Source: Treponema socranskii subsp. paredis ATCC 35535
Lineage (GTDB): Bacteria; Spirochaetota; Spirochaetia; Treponematales; Treponemataceae
DNA: 64,000 nucleotides
Reading direction: 5' to 3'
NCBI GenBank assembly: GCA_000413015.1
Contig: KE332515.1
Coordinates: 531,092 to 595,091, forward strand
The translations under genes were made by a program, and so were the position numbers. The notes under the pieces were generated by a model. The model did no database searches and was not told the DNA's origin. It worked only from the letters and a program-made list of their open reading frames with translations. Positions 27,126-35,263 of the stretch are shown one piece after another (within the stretch, counting starts at the first letter, position 1; each line of letters opens with the position of its first letter).

Positions 27126-27503
27126 ATGAAAAAGAAAATGATAATAATTTTTTATGTATCCGCATTTTTTATTTTATTCACAGGCTGTTTTTTACTTGAA
27201 TATATCACATCCGTCGAAAAGCCGAGTCCGATATATCTCATACGGAAAGATTTTCTCAAATACATTACCGTTTTTCCGTTGGCTGCCTTTTTTCCGAAAA
27301 TCACAACGGCATTACTGTTTTTTAAGGACACTATTATACTCGTGTGGATAGGGTTATGTATTCTTACGGGAATTGCCGCACCCGTATTTTTATCTTTGAA
27401 AAAGAACAAGCTTTTTCCGTACAATATCGTGTTTATCCTATCCCTCGCCGCGTACTTTTTTGTCGGGCTCTTATGCTTCGGATTGAGGTACGGGGAATTG
27501 TGA
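27126..27503 (+). CDS. Small membrane protein, possible lipoprotein
   Basis: A 125-residue protein with three or four hydrophobic helices (IIIFYVSAFFILFTGCFLLEY, ITTALLFFKDTIILVWIGLCI, IVFILSLAAYFFVGLL). LFTGC near residue 20 resembles a lipobox but sits inside a helix that continues, so lipid modification is doubtful. A TTG at 27117 has an AGGAAA site at better distance than the ATG, so the true start could be there. Unrecognised; marks the left edge of an AT-rich stretch of small hypothetical genes. Confidence 0.5.
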   Translation: MKKKMIIIFYVSAFFILFTGCFLLEYITSVEKPSPIYLIRKDFLKYITVFPLAAFFPKITTALLFFKDTIILVWIGLCILTGIAAPVFLSLKKNKLFPYNIVFILSLAAYFFVGLLCFGLRYGEL

Positions 27504-27513
27504 GTGCCGCAAA

Positions 27514-27792
27514 TTATACAGAAGAAAGAATTTGCTTTTTTTCCTCTTGTGTAAATTGCTCTAAATACTCTTCCTTAGAAACATAAATAACCTTACCGTT
27601 TATTAATTTTGGAAATTTTAAACGCCCGGATTTATATTCAGTCCACAAAGTTTGTGAATTAACAGAATAACCTTTTAAAATAAAAAGTTTTAGCAACCGT
27701 TTGAATGTTTTTATTTCCGAAATCGGCAACAGAAACAATGCCATCGTATAAACAATTACAGGTTTTTTATTTTTAAGAAGTTCCACAAACAA
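27514..27792 (-). CDS. Hypothetical gene or remnant (no canonical start)
   Basis: The frame encodes about 92 residues from a TTG and continues open upstream to about 27909 (ending in a TAA) with coherent-looking sequence (AFDFSIKKICELIYCKRLDL), but without an ATG or GTG there. The C-terminus, KGYSVNSQTLWTEYKSGRLK then KVIYVSKEEYLEQFTQEEKK, looks like a small helical domain. Together with the overlapping short frames immediately upstream this resembles a decayed gene. No family recognised. Confidence 0.35.
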   Translation of the reverse strand: MFVELLKNKKPVIVYTMALFLLPISEIKTFKRLLKLFILKGYSVNSQTLWTEYKSGRLKFPKLINGKVIYVSKEEYLEQFTQEEKKQILSSV

Positions 27793-28101
27793 ATCTAATC
27801 TCTTGCAATAAATCAGTTCACAAATTTTTTTTATGGAAAAATCGAAAGCTTTATTTGCTTTTTCAATATTTCCGCAAGAATCGACCTCTGTTGGTAAAAT
27901 TCCATCTTTTTAATAATAATATCAACATCGTTATTTGACAAATTCAATTTTAGCTTCTCCCTTTTTAGCAAACTCCATTAATTTTTGTAATCCGATTTTC
28001 CATTGATTATCTCTCTTGCGATAGAAATTTTATAATAAGTAAAACATCAATATTCATACATATTCAATACAGCCAAAAAACGTCATTCGTAAATGCAATC
28101 A
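27793..28101 (-). other. Decayed coding remnants
   Basis: This AT-rich gap has three short overlapping minus-strand frames with protein-like content, for example KRDNQWKIGLQKLMEF ending at 27931 and an overlapping frame with NNDVDIIIKKMEFYQQRSIL. Neither has a start with a ribosome-binding site. Best read as a degenerate gene or gene pair. Confidence 0.35.
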
Positions 28102-28509
28102 TCAGTTTTTATTCCAATTATAAAATAATTTTGTCGGATCACTCATAAATGATAAATTATATAAACGCGAATCCTGCACGGCATCGGTATACGGTTCGGT
28201 GACAATAAGGTATAGCAACTGACTTTCATCAAAAAAGACCTTGCTTTTATATGTATAATAAACGAGGACAATATCCCCGTCCTCCGATGCTCCGTGTTCT
28301 ATAATGTAAATATCGAAGGTTTTGCTGTCAATTTCATTCTTCGTACACAAAAGGAGATTTGCGCATTCCGTTCGTATCTTTTCAATAAGCGCAAATCGTC
28401 TTTCAAATTCATCGACAGACAACGGTTTGATCGTTACGGCATTTGTTCCTGCCGTCAAAAACAAATGCAATCCCGCAAATACGATACATAGTGCGACTGT
28501 TTTTTTCAT
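28102..28509 (-). CDS. Secreted hypothetical protein
   Basis: A 135-residue protein with a signal peptide (MKKTVALCIVFAGLHLFLTAG) and no lipobox cysteine. The mature part is acidic and strand-rich (TFDIYIIEHG, GDIVLVYYTYKSKVFFDE, QLLYLIVTEPY) and ends in an aromatic tail (KLFYNWNKN). I do not recognise it. Its start overlaps the stop of the membrane-anchored protein at 28506 as ATGA, so the two are translated together and may function as a pair at the envelope. Confidence 0.6.
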   Translation of the reverse strand: MKKTVALCIVFAGLHLFLTAGTNAVTIKPLSVDEFERRFALIEKIRTECANLLLCTKNEIDSKTFDIYIIEHGASEDGDIVLVYYTYKSKVFFDESQLLYLIVTEPYTDAVQDSRLYNLSFMSDPTKLFYNWNKN

Positions 28510-28946
28510 TCATCTTTCTCATTCGGATAAATCATCCGTAATTTTTTATTTTTTACCGAGACAAGACATACTTCAATAATGCTTATAGCATCTGAAGAAT
28601 CGATCTGCCATTTTACGCGCAGCATAGTATTGCCGTATTTGATTTTATAATAATAGGTACCGTACTCTTTACTCCCCGTCTCTTTTTTTCTTATACACAT
28701 TTTTGTCTTGGAATAGCGATTTAACGTAATCACCAACGAATCTTCATCATAATCATTTTTAACGACGGGGATATCGTTGAACATTACCGCTTTGACAATT
28801 TCCGCCTGCCTATATATGTCGGCGGGATCCGGAAAAAGCTCGGGAATAAAGTGCTTGCATAAAAGAAATATTACATTAATCACGACAATAATCGTAAAAA
28901 GATAATATATATTTACACGGGTTTTATCTTTAGTCGGCGTTTTCAT
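28506..28946 (-). CDS. Membrane-anchored hypothetical protein
   Basis: A 146-residue protein with one N-terminal transmembrane helix (IYYLFTIIVVINVIFLLC) and an exported domain containing DIYRQAEIVKAVMFNDIPVV and paired strands (YYYKIKYGNTMLRVKWQID, AISIIEVCLVSVKNK). The arrangement resembles small type-II anchored beta domains; no family recognised. Coupled to the secreted protein gene downstream. AT-rich codon use compared with flanking housekeeping genes suggests accessory origin. Confidence 0.6.
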   Translation of the reverse strand: MKTPTKDKTRVNIYYLFTIIVVINVIFLLCKHFIPELFPDPADIYRQAEIVKAVMFNDIPVVKNDYDEDSLVITLNRYSKTKMCIRKKETGSKEYGTYYYKIKYGNTMLRVKWQIDSSDAISIIEVCLVSVKNKKLRMIYPNEKDE

Positions 28947-29053
28947 ATCGTTGCTTTCCCTGCGCTATATCACGCACGTCGTTCCCATCCGTATAATTAA
29001 TAATTTGTATATTGCCGGTAAAGCACTTTTTACCCTGATCTTTTGTTGTAAAC

Positions 29054-29275
29054 TCAAAAGATTCTTAAAACATACGCTAAAATAATAAAAACAACGAAAA
29101 AAATCAAACCTATAAAACTGCAGAGTAACAGTCTATCCGTTTTAAGTTTTGTCTTAAATTCACAACCCCTACTATTCCCTTTGAGCAGTTCAAGAATTTT
29201 GTCAATTGCGGTAGATGAGATAAATGCCAATAGAAGGAACACCATATCCTTCCAGGTTTTAATACGGATATTCAT
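29054..29275 (-). CDS. Small two-helix membrane protein
   Basis: A 73-residue protein with two hydrophobic segments (MVFLLLAFISSTAIDKILEL and LLLCSFIGLIFFVVFIILAYV) joined by a basic polar loop. No recognised family; size and topology are compatible with a small membrane partner, immunity or holin-like protein, none of which is supported further. Lies alone on the minus strand between two hypothetical genes, with about 100 bp of non-coding sequence on its 3' side. Confidence 0.45.
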   Translation of the reverse strand: MNIRIKTWKDMVFLLLAFISSTAIDKILELLKGNSRGCEFKTKLKTDRLLLCSFIGLIFFVVFIILAYVLRIF

Positions 29276-29301
29276 TATACCAACCTTTTTTTATTCATCA
29301 T

Positions 29302-29800
29302 TCACCTTGCAACGGATATGCTCTCGATGAAACCGTTTTGCAAAGTATAAATATTATCAAAACGTGAAGGATATTCAAGCCCCAGTCTTTTGCATTCCGA
29401 AACAAATTCATCATGATTAAAATTCTCACCTTGTTTCGTTTTGCGAGCATAAATAAAACCGACTGCATGTTCGGATTCATATCCGTCAAAACCGTAAATA
29501 TACTCATCCGTAATTGTCCATTCAAAAACACCGTCCGCAAGCATTTTGCCTTTTTCGTCCGCCAAATAATATTTTTTTTGAAAAAGATGTTTTTTTATCC
29601 GGCACTCGTTCGTAATTTTATATCCCCAAAACACTCTGCTCTCGTACGGTAAATACGGCAAAATAATAAGAGGCAGAGCAACAAAAAACAATATCTTTTT
29701 TTTTCTTTTTGATCGCCGGAACGACGAATAAAATAAAAGGCACCGCGAGCGGTATAATAATAACGAGATGAATCATTAAAAACGCAAAAACATATCCCAA
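29302..29800 (-). pseudogene. Membrane protein gene with a frameshift at an A9 tract
   Basis: The 5' part, from a TTG at 29800 with AAGGAG upstream, encodes a hydrophobic helix (MIHLVIIIPLAVPFILFVVP) ending in a poly-lysine stretch. The sequence then runs through nine consecutive A residues (minus strand; 29696-29704 on the plus strand as T9). The original frame soon becomes nonsense, while a different frame continues with a second helix (ILFFVALPLIILPYLPYE) and a soluble domain (FEWTITDEYIYGFDGYES, GFIYARKTKQGENF) to 29302. Loss of one A would join both into about 165 residues. It may be a pseudogene, a sequencing error, a phase-variable gene or a slippage site. Confidence 0.6.
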
Positions 29801-29846
29801 AGTACCGGCGCTCCTTCATAACCGTTATAATTTATACGCTATTATT

Positions 29847-30704
29847 CTATTCATCGCTCTTTTGTTTTCCGTCAAAAAGCTTTTGTATTTTTTCAACCAT
29901 CGCTTCTTCTCCACTTAATTTTGCTGCTTCAAGACAACTCTCGTCTACAGCTGCTCCGTATTTCAGTAATAGATCAACCTGACTTTCCCATTGCATTCCC
30001 TTTTTTATCGCCTCATACAAAGGGGTTGTTGACTCGGATGTTTCACACAATTTACAGAACTCTTCATAAGACAAATTATCGTTATATGTTTGCCAATCAA
30101 AAGCAATATGATTCCCTTTAGCATCTACACTCGCACCCATTCTTATAAAAGCAGAAAGAAGCCTGTTAGCATTTTTAATATAATCCGATATATAATAATC
30201 CATAAGATTTTTATCCTGTTCTTTTAATTGTTCATCGTGTATATAATAATTTCTATAACGATATACAATAATCCATGCATAAGGGTATTTATGTATATCT
30301 GCTCCATAATTTAATAAATCAATCAATCTGCCTTCATCAGGGAGCGGGTTCGGAACATATCCATAAACCTCTTTAAAACCCGCGGCATCGAAAAACATCG
30401 ATCGTGCTGTTTCAATCAAAGGATTATTTTGAATCCAGCCGCATTCCCCGTAACAGTAATTCGGATCCGCTCCCGCAGCGAGCATTTCTTTTACCTTTTC
30501 CGGTTCCCATTCGTATCTTACAATCGCGTTATAAAATGCTCTCGCTTGCTTTCTCTGTTCGTTGGAAATATTGTCAGGATTTTTTCGTATGTTCAAAAGC
30601 AGCAACCGTATAGGGTTTAATCTATTCAATATTGTACCTTCCTCAAACTTTTCGCACGACGAAAACAATACACAAATCAAAAACACCGCTATAATCTTTT
30701 TCAT
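29847..30704 (-). CDS. Ankyrin-repeat lipoprotein
   Basis: A 285-residue lipoprotein: MKKIIAVFLICVLFSSC has a lipobox (LFSSC, Cys17). The mature protein contains scattered ankyrin repeats, seen as KEMLAAGADPNYCYGECG, LIDLLNYGADIHKY, LLSAFIRMGASVDAKGNH and DLLLKYGAAVDESCLEAAK. Ankyrin repeats mediate protein binding. In periplasmic lipoproteins they are often linked to stress protection or to immunity against secreted effectors; either is only an inference. A short minus-strand peptide frame ends in TGA overlapping this start. Confidence 0.75.
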   Translation of the reverse strand: MKKIIAVFLICVLFSSCEKFEEGTILNRLNPIRLLLLNIRKNPDNISNEQRKQARAFYNAIVRYEWEPEKVKEMLAAGADPNYCYGECGWIQNNPLIETARSMFFDAAGFKEVYGYVPNPLPDEGRLIDLLNYGADIHKYPYAWIIVYRYRNYYIHDEQLKEQDKNLMDYYISDYIKNANRLLSAFIRMGASVDAKGNHIAFDWQTYNDNLSYEEFCKLCETSESTTPLYEAIKKGMQWESQVDLLLKYGAAVDESCLEAAKLSGEEAMVEKIQKLFDGKQKSDE

Positions 30705-30784
30705 CTGCCGTGATTCCTTATTATCAATAAATCCAATTCATTTTGCAATAATGTCGCCGATTTTCGGCAATTCGATTTTCTCAT
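30701..30784 (-). CDS. Possible 27-residue leader peptide
   Basis: MRKSNCRKSATLLQNELDLL... ends in TGA overlapping the ankyrin gene start, an arrangement typical of coupled genes. An alternative overlapping frame from 30788 gives a 16-residue peptide MDEKIELPKIGDIIAK that looks like the N-terminus of a HigA-type antitoxin. At most one is real; both could be remnants of an eroded upstream gene. Confidence 0.2.
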   Translation of the reverse strand: MRKSNCRKSATLLQNELDLLIIRNHGR

Positions 30785-30905
30785 CCATAACAAACCTCGC
30801 TTAGTGATAATCCGTCGTCCTTTTCAGCTTCCCCTGTGCGAAATCACCTTACCATTCGCTTAACCTGCATCAAAGCCTGTCTTTATCGTCAAGTTGATGC
30901 GGGAG

Positions 30906-31232
30906 TTAGACAAATTCTTTTAAAATAATTCGTCCGTCCTCAGTTTTTATTTCTCTTGGAAAATTTCTATAATTTAGTTCAAACAGCTCTATTCCTTTGA
31001 ATTTATTATTTTTATCAACTAAAATTTGCTTTATCTGAACAACATACGCATTATATTCTTCATAATTTTCGGAATCAAAATCTTCATCGTTATCGCTATC
31101 AAAAAAATTCTCTACCTTTACAGAAAGGATCAAATCATCGCTATAAAAAAATATAAAATCATTTTTTTTACTATTTGATATTTCTGAAAATAATACGGCC
31201 ATATTACTTTTTTCTTTTTCTGTAAAATACAT
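30906..31232 (-). CDS. Small acidic hypothetical protein
   Basis: A 108-residue cytoplasmic protein with no signal peptide, rich in Asp and Glu (NFFDSDNDEDFDSENYEEYN). The AGAGGG site seven bases before the ATG supports expression. Predicted strands (FIFFYSDDLILSVKVENFF, AYVVQIKQILVDKNNKFKG) resemble small immunity-type proteins, but I cannot assign a family. It sits in the AT-rich accessory stretch with no toxin gene visible beside it. Confidence 0.55.
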   Translation of the reverse strand: MYFTEKEKSNMAVLFSEISNSKKNDFIFFYSDDLILSVKVENFFDSDNDEDFDSENYEEYNAYVVQIKQILVDKNNKFKGIELFELNYRNFPREIKTEDGRIILKEFV

Positions 31233-31367
31233 AAGTCAACCCTCTTCTTTTGAAAAATTTTTATAGATGTACGCGCTCTGCCACGGTGATGCAGAAGTAG
31301 CCGGCAACATAATTATCACAGCCCCGCCTCATTGTTCATTATCAATCAGCGCATTACCGATTGCAAA

Positions 31368-32117
31368 TTATTTTATCGCGCGCGTCGCAATGAACGACGG
31401 GATGTGCAGTTCGTGCAGGCGTCCTTCGCCGTTCGTATCTTCGTATATATCGGTGAGCGTAAAGCCTGCGCGAAGCTGGCCTCCAATTTGTTCGCTTACT
31501 GTATGAGAAAATTGCCAACCGCTGTCCGATTCTTCAAGCTGTTTGCGGTGCGCTTCGTAAATGAGCGGATTAAACGGAAGCGCGTTGATAATCTTTTCTT
31601 CTTTTTGATCGACAATATAGTTTATGCCGATATCAAGTCCGCACAGCAAAACGCCGCCTTTTCTAAGCACGCGGAAACATTCGGCAAATACCGGCTCGAC
31701 CTTTTCGATATAACAGTTGCTCACGGGATGAAAAATAATATCGAAAGATGAATCGGCGAAGGGCAGCGGTTTTGACATATCCGCGCGCACGATATTTATG
31801 CGATAGCCTTCGCGCTCGGCAACAATGCGTTCCGATTCAAGCTGTTTTTCCGAATAGTCAAGCACTGTACATTCCGCTCCGGCGGCGGTAAAAATCGGCA
31901 TTTGCTGACCGCCTCCCGACGCAAGACCTAATAACTTTTTGCCTTTTAAATCGCCGAACCATTCGTGCGGCACCGGTTTTGTCGGTGTCAATACTACAGA
32001 CCATTGTCCGTTTTGCGCCTGCACAAAGGTTTGATGATCGACGGGCTTACCCCATTCCCAGCCTTCCGCAATCCATCGGTCGATGACCGCCGCGTTCGCA
32101 TCTTGATAAGTTTTCAT
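31368..32117 (-). CDS. Class I SAM-dependent methyltransferase
   Basis: A 249-residue methyltransferase of the Methyltransf_11 type. The SAM loop is KLLGLASGGGQQMP, the acidic ribose ligand is in CTVLDYSEKQLESE, motif III is IVRADMSKPLPFADSSFDII, and the CFRVLRKGGVLL strand follows. The substrate-binding C-terminal third is rich in aromatic and His residues and does not reveal the acceptor. It stands between the small acidic protein gene and a secreted protein gene, each with its own apparent site, so it may be a single-gene unit. Confidence 0.85.
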   Translation of the reverse strand: MKTYQDANAAVIDRWIAEGWEWGKPVDHQTFVQAQNGQWSVVLTPTKPVPHEWFGDLKGKKLLGLASGGGQQMPIFTAAGAECTVLDYSEKQLESERIVAEREGYRINIVRADMSKPLPFADSSFDIIFHPVSNCYIEKVEPVFAECFRVLRKGGVLLCGLDIGINYIVDQKEEKIINALPFNPLIYEAHRKQLEESDSGWQFSHTVSEQIGGQLRAGFTLTDIYEDTNGEGRLHELHIPSFIATRAIK

Positions 32118-32141
32118 GATTACCTCTCATAAAACCCGCAA

Positions 32142-33044
32142 TTACCGAATCTGTTCAAAAGAAGCGCCGTTCCAACGATACTCGGTTTGCGAAACGGTTT
32201 CGCTTTCCGTTTCATACTTATCGTTCTCTTTTCCGTCTTTCGTTATCTTGATAATGATATTCTTTCGACCTTTTTCAGAATCACTCCATTTTTGATTATA
32301 CACATCGTAGGCTTTATTCGGAAAAATGAGTTTCGTTTTTTTGTAGTAATATCCCTCCCAAAAAGAGCCGGCTGAAATTATCGGTGAAAATGTATTATCT
32401 TCATTGAAAAAATAAAAATCGCATATACAACTGCGGCCCGATCCGTATCCGAAAAAGTTTGAAAACAGTATAACGGGATTTTTTATAGGAAGTTCAAGAT
32501 CGGCAACAACGGCAATATCTCTCGGTCTATACGGATGTCCTTTTTCTTTGGGTATAAAACTGAGACCTTTCAGTTCCGAAACGGCGCCGCCTTGTATCAG
32601 CAAAAACGTATCGTTTGTAAATATATATTCATCAAAATCTTCCGCACCGTACGGAATGCGGTAAAACGCTTGATATGTTATGTAATCGATTTTTCCGTCC
32701 GCATTTATATCACCTGCGGCATATTTTGACGTAAGCCAGCGTCCGCACATAAAACCCGTGCCTTTACCGCATGTAATTTTATACCAATACGATAAAGCAC
32801 CTTCGGCGAGCAAAGGCGGCACATCGCATTTTTCCATAACGGATACAACATCGCCTGCATTCAGCTGAAAAAGCTTTGCATATCCGCTTCCCGCTCCTGA
32901 GCGGACATTTACCGCATTACCCGTAACGATACATCGCGTATCTTTATACGTAAACCCCTGATAATACAAATCGGTGTCGGTATTTTGTGCATACACGCAC
33001 ATACATACAACGCACATAAGGGCGAATAAAACGGTCTTTTTCAT
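32142..33044 (-). CDS. Secreted SH3-domain protein
   Basis: A 300-residue exported protein with signal peptide MKKTVLFALMCVVCMCVYAQ. Residues about 35-105 form a bacterial SH3-like module (NAVNVRSGAGSGYAKLFQLNAGDVVSV ... WYKITCGKGTGFMCGRWL shortened here), which typically binds peptidoglycan. An EF-hand-like loop follows (GDINADGKIDYIT), as in many secreted bacterial proteins. The C-terminal 130 residues are strand-rich (DIAVVADLELPIKNPVILF, YRWNGASFEQ) and unrecognised. AT-rich; right-hand end of the accessory stretch. Confidence 0.7.
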   Translation of the reverse strand: MKKTVLFALMCVVCMCVYAQNTDTDLYYQGFTYKDTRCIVTGNAVNVRSGAGSGYAKLFQLNAGDVVSVMEKCDVPPLLAEGALSYWYKITCGKGTGFMCGRWLTSKYAAGDINADGKIDYITYQAFYRIPYGAEDFDEYIFTNDTFLLIQGGAVSELKGLSFIPKEKGHPYRPRDIAVVADLELPIKNPVILFSNFFGYGSGRSCICDFYFFNEDNTFSPIISAGSFWEGYYYKKTKLIFPNKAYDVYNQKWSDSEKGRKNIIIKITKDGKENDKYETESETVSQTEYRWNGASFEQIR

Positions 33045-33139
33045 CGGTCTTGCTTCCTCCGAAAAATATTTATACTTTAAGTACGTATACGTGCAAGATT
33101 ACCGAAAAACCGGCAGGGGCGATCGTAAGCCGTACGCTT

Positions 33140-35263
33140 TTACTCGAGCGGTGCGAAGTATCCGCTCTCGTCCCTGCCGCTCCGGTTCATAAGATAGGTT
33201 TCGGCTTCAATCGGCAAAAATGCCCGCCCCATATCCGTGTTGAGTGAAGACATATACGAAAGCTGATAGCGTCCGACGGGAAGGTTCCGCAAATCGTCGA
33301 TGACGGGGGCAAGTCCTTCCTGTCTGAAAACGTAATAGGATTTGCCTTTCGTATTTTCTTCGAGGTAAGCGATTTCGGGATCGGCGGCGCCCTGCGTGAG
33401 GAGGACGGGTGAAAACGCGATCGAATTGTTATTGAAATATGCGGTAAGTTCGGAAAGTCCGTACTTTTTAAAGGCGTTTTGCGTCACGCGTCCCGCGCTT
33501 AAAAACACGACGGCGCGTTTTGCTTCCGCGTTTATGAGATCGTTTGCGGCAAGGCGCAGGGCGAGGTCGAGGGGCACTTCGGCCGACACGGGCGTTTTTA
33601 AAACGTTTATGCCGAATTTCTCGGCCGCGCGCGGAGAGCCTTTATATTCCGTCGCGGGAACGGCGCCTGCGCAGACGATGCGGAGCGTCCCTTCGCCTTT
33701 CATTGCAGATGCAAGAGAGCGCACGGCGCTTTGGATTTGCGCTCCGTAAGCCGCGCTTTCTTTCGACCGATCGATAATGATCGTAATATCTTCGATTTTA
33801 TTGTTCGACGCGGCTCCGATAAGCTTTTGCTGCAAAACGGGACGCTTTCCTTCCGTCAAGTAAAAGTTTTCTTCGCCGAGACCGACGACGCTTTCGCGGC
33901 GGCGGTTTTCGACGGAGAGTTCGACGACGACGAGCGGAAATTTATCGGCATTGACGCGTTCGATCTGTACGAAAAGTCCGCCGATAAGCTCCTGCATCTT
34001 CGTCATCACATACACTTCGTTCGATTTCATATCGGTGACGAGGACGTTGCCGTTCGCATCGGGCACCGCGCTCGTCAGGCGCGACGGAGCGTTTCCCGTT
34101 TTCGCGCTTTCGTATGTCGCTCCCGTTTCGAGGTCGACCGAAATCACTTTGTTCGAATCGCAGACGACGAGAAAGCCGTTCCACGCTTTCATCGATTCGG
34201 GAAAGCGGAAAGTTTTTTCCCTCACCAGCGTGCGGATGAAGTTGCCTGCAGTATCGAATTGATAGATGCCGCCTGTCACGTTGTCGGCGACGTAGATGCC
34301 GCCCGAAACGGCTGCGATGCCGGTAGGTCCCTGAAAGCCGGCAAAGCCGTTTTGCGCCCTTCCGAAATAAAAGAGCGCGTTTCCGTCTTTATCGAATACG
34401 TCGACGCGGCTGTTTCCGTAGTCGGTCACGTAGATGTTTCCGTTTTCGTCTTCGGCAAGATACTGCGGCCCGACGCATTGACCGACGCCGCGTCCTTTCG
34501 AGCCGATATATTTAATAAATTTTCCGTCAGGATTCAAAAGCGAAAGCCTGTCGCCCGCGCTTTCGCTGACGAGCATATTGCCGCTTTGAAGCGCAATCAC
34601 GTCGAGCGGCCGGTCGAATCCGTTGATCGGTCCTTCGGCGCGGAGAACGACGGTACCGTTGACGTTTATCTTCAAGAGTTCGTTGGAACCGTAAGCGACG
34701 ACCCACAGAGTGCCGTCGGCAAGCGGAAGAGAGGAAACGGGTTCGCTGAACACGAGGACATCTCCGTTCATCCCGGGAAAGCTTCCCGCTTCCGTATAGC
34801 GCGCGTCTTTTCCGTAGGCATCGCCCGTCACGCGCCGCTCGCTCACGACTTCGATCCTGTTTTGCATGAGGATGCCGCCCCTGCCGTTTTCGTAAGCTCT
34901 CTTCCACGACGCGAGCGCTTCGCCTTCAAGGCCGCTTCGGTAATAAGCTTTGCCGAGCCAGTCGAGAATCAAATTATCGTCGCTCTTGTATGAAAGGGAA
35001 CGTTCGAACTGCAAAATCGCTTCGTTGAATGCGCCTCGATAATAGGCCTGTACGCCGCGCCGGAATTCTTCGGCCGCAAAGCCTTCATCGGCCGTGCGCA
35101 TTCTTCCGGGAGCGGAAAGCCCTGCCGTATCCTCTGCAAAAAGAGAAGCGGCGAACAACAGCAATAAAAGAAGCGCTTTTTTTGCCGAGCGGAAAGCATT
35201 TTTACGTATCGATTTTTTTGCCGAATGAACGGAATGCGGTGCATGGGAAAAAATATTTTTCAT
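33140..35263 (-). CDS. Exported TPR / NHL beta-propeller / VWA-like protein
   Basis: A 707-residue protein. After a signal segment (KKALLLLLLFAASLFA, residues 28-44) come two TPR-like helices pairs (GVQAYYRGAFNEAILQFERS), then an NHL-type beta propeller (about 150-440) with repeating DxxGN.yVtD/F...G blades such as EDENGNIYVTDYGNSRVDVF. The C-terminal part (450-700) resembles a von Willebrand A-like fold (DITIIIDRSKESA; AVVFLSAGR). It resembles the NHL-repeat protein of Treponema pallidum (TP0421 family) by architecture. Likely periplasmic and scaffold-like. The TPR gene upstream overlaps it by four bases. Confidence 0.8.
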   Translation of the reverse strand: MKNIFSHAPHSVHSAKKSIRKNAFRSAKKALLLLLLFAASLFAEDTAGLSAPGRMRTADEGFAAEEFRRGVQAYYRGAFNEAILQFERSLSYKSDDNLILDWLGKAYYRSGLEGEALASWKRAYENGRGGILMQNRIEVVSERRVTGDAYGKDARYTEAGSFPGMNGDVLVFSEPVSSLPLADGTLWVVAYGSNELLKINVNGTVVLRAEGPINGFDRPLDVIALQSGNMLVSESAGDRLSLLNPDGKFIKYIGSKGRGVGQCVGPQYLAEDENGNIYVTDYGNSRVDVFDKDGNALFYFGRAQNGFAGFQGPTGIAAVSGGIYVADNVTGGIYQFDTAGNFIRTLVREKTFRFPESMKAWNGFLVVCDSNKVISVDLETGATYESAKTGNAPSRLTSAVPDANGNVLVTDMKSNEVYVMTKMQELIGGLFVQIERVNADKFPLVVVELSVENRRRESVVGLGEENFYLTEGKRPVLQQKLIGAASNNKIEDITIIIDRSKESAAYGAQIQSAVRSLASAMKGEGTLRIVCAGAVPATEYKGSPRAAEKFGINVLKTPVSAEVPLDLALRLAANDLINAEAKRAVVFLSAGRVTQNAFKKYGLSELTAYFNNNSIAFSPVLLTQGAADPEIAYLEENTKGKSYYVFRQEGLAPVIDDLRNLPVGRYQLSYMSSLNTDMGRAFLPIEAETYLMNRSGRDESGYFAPLE

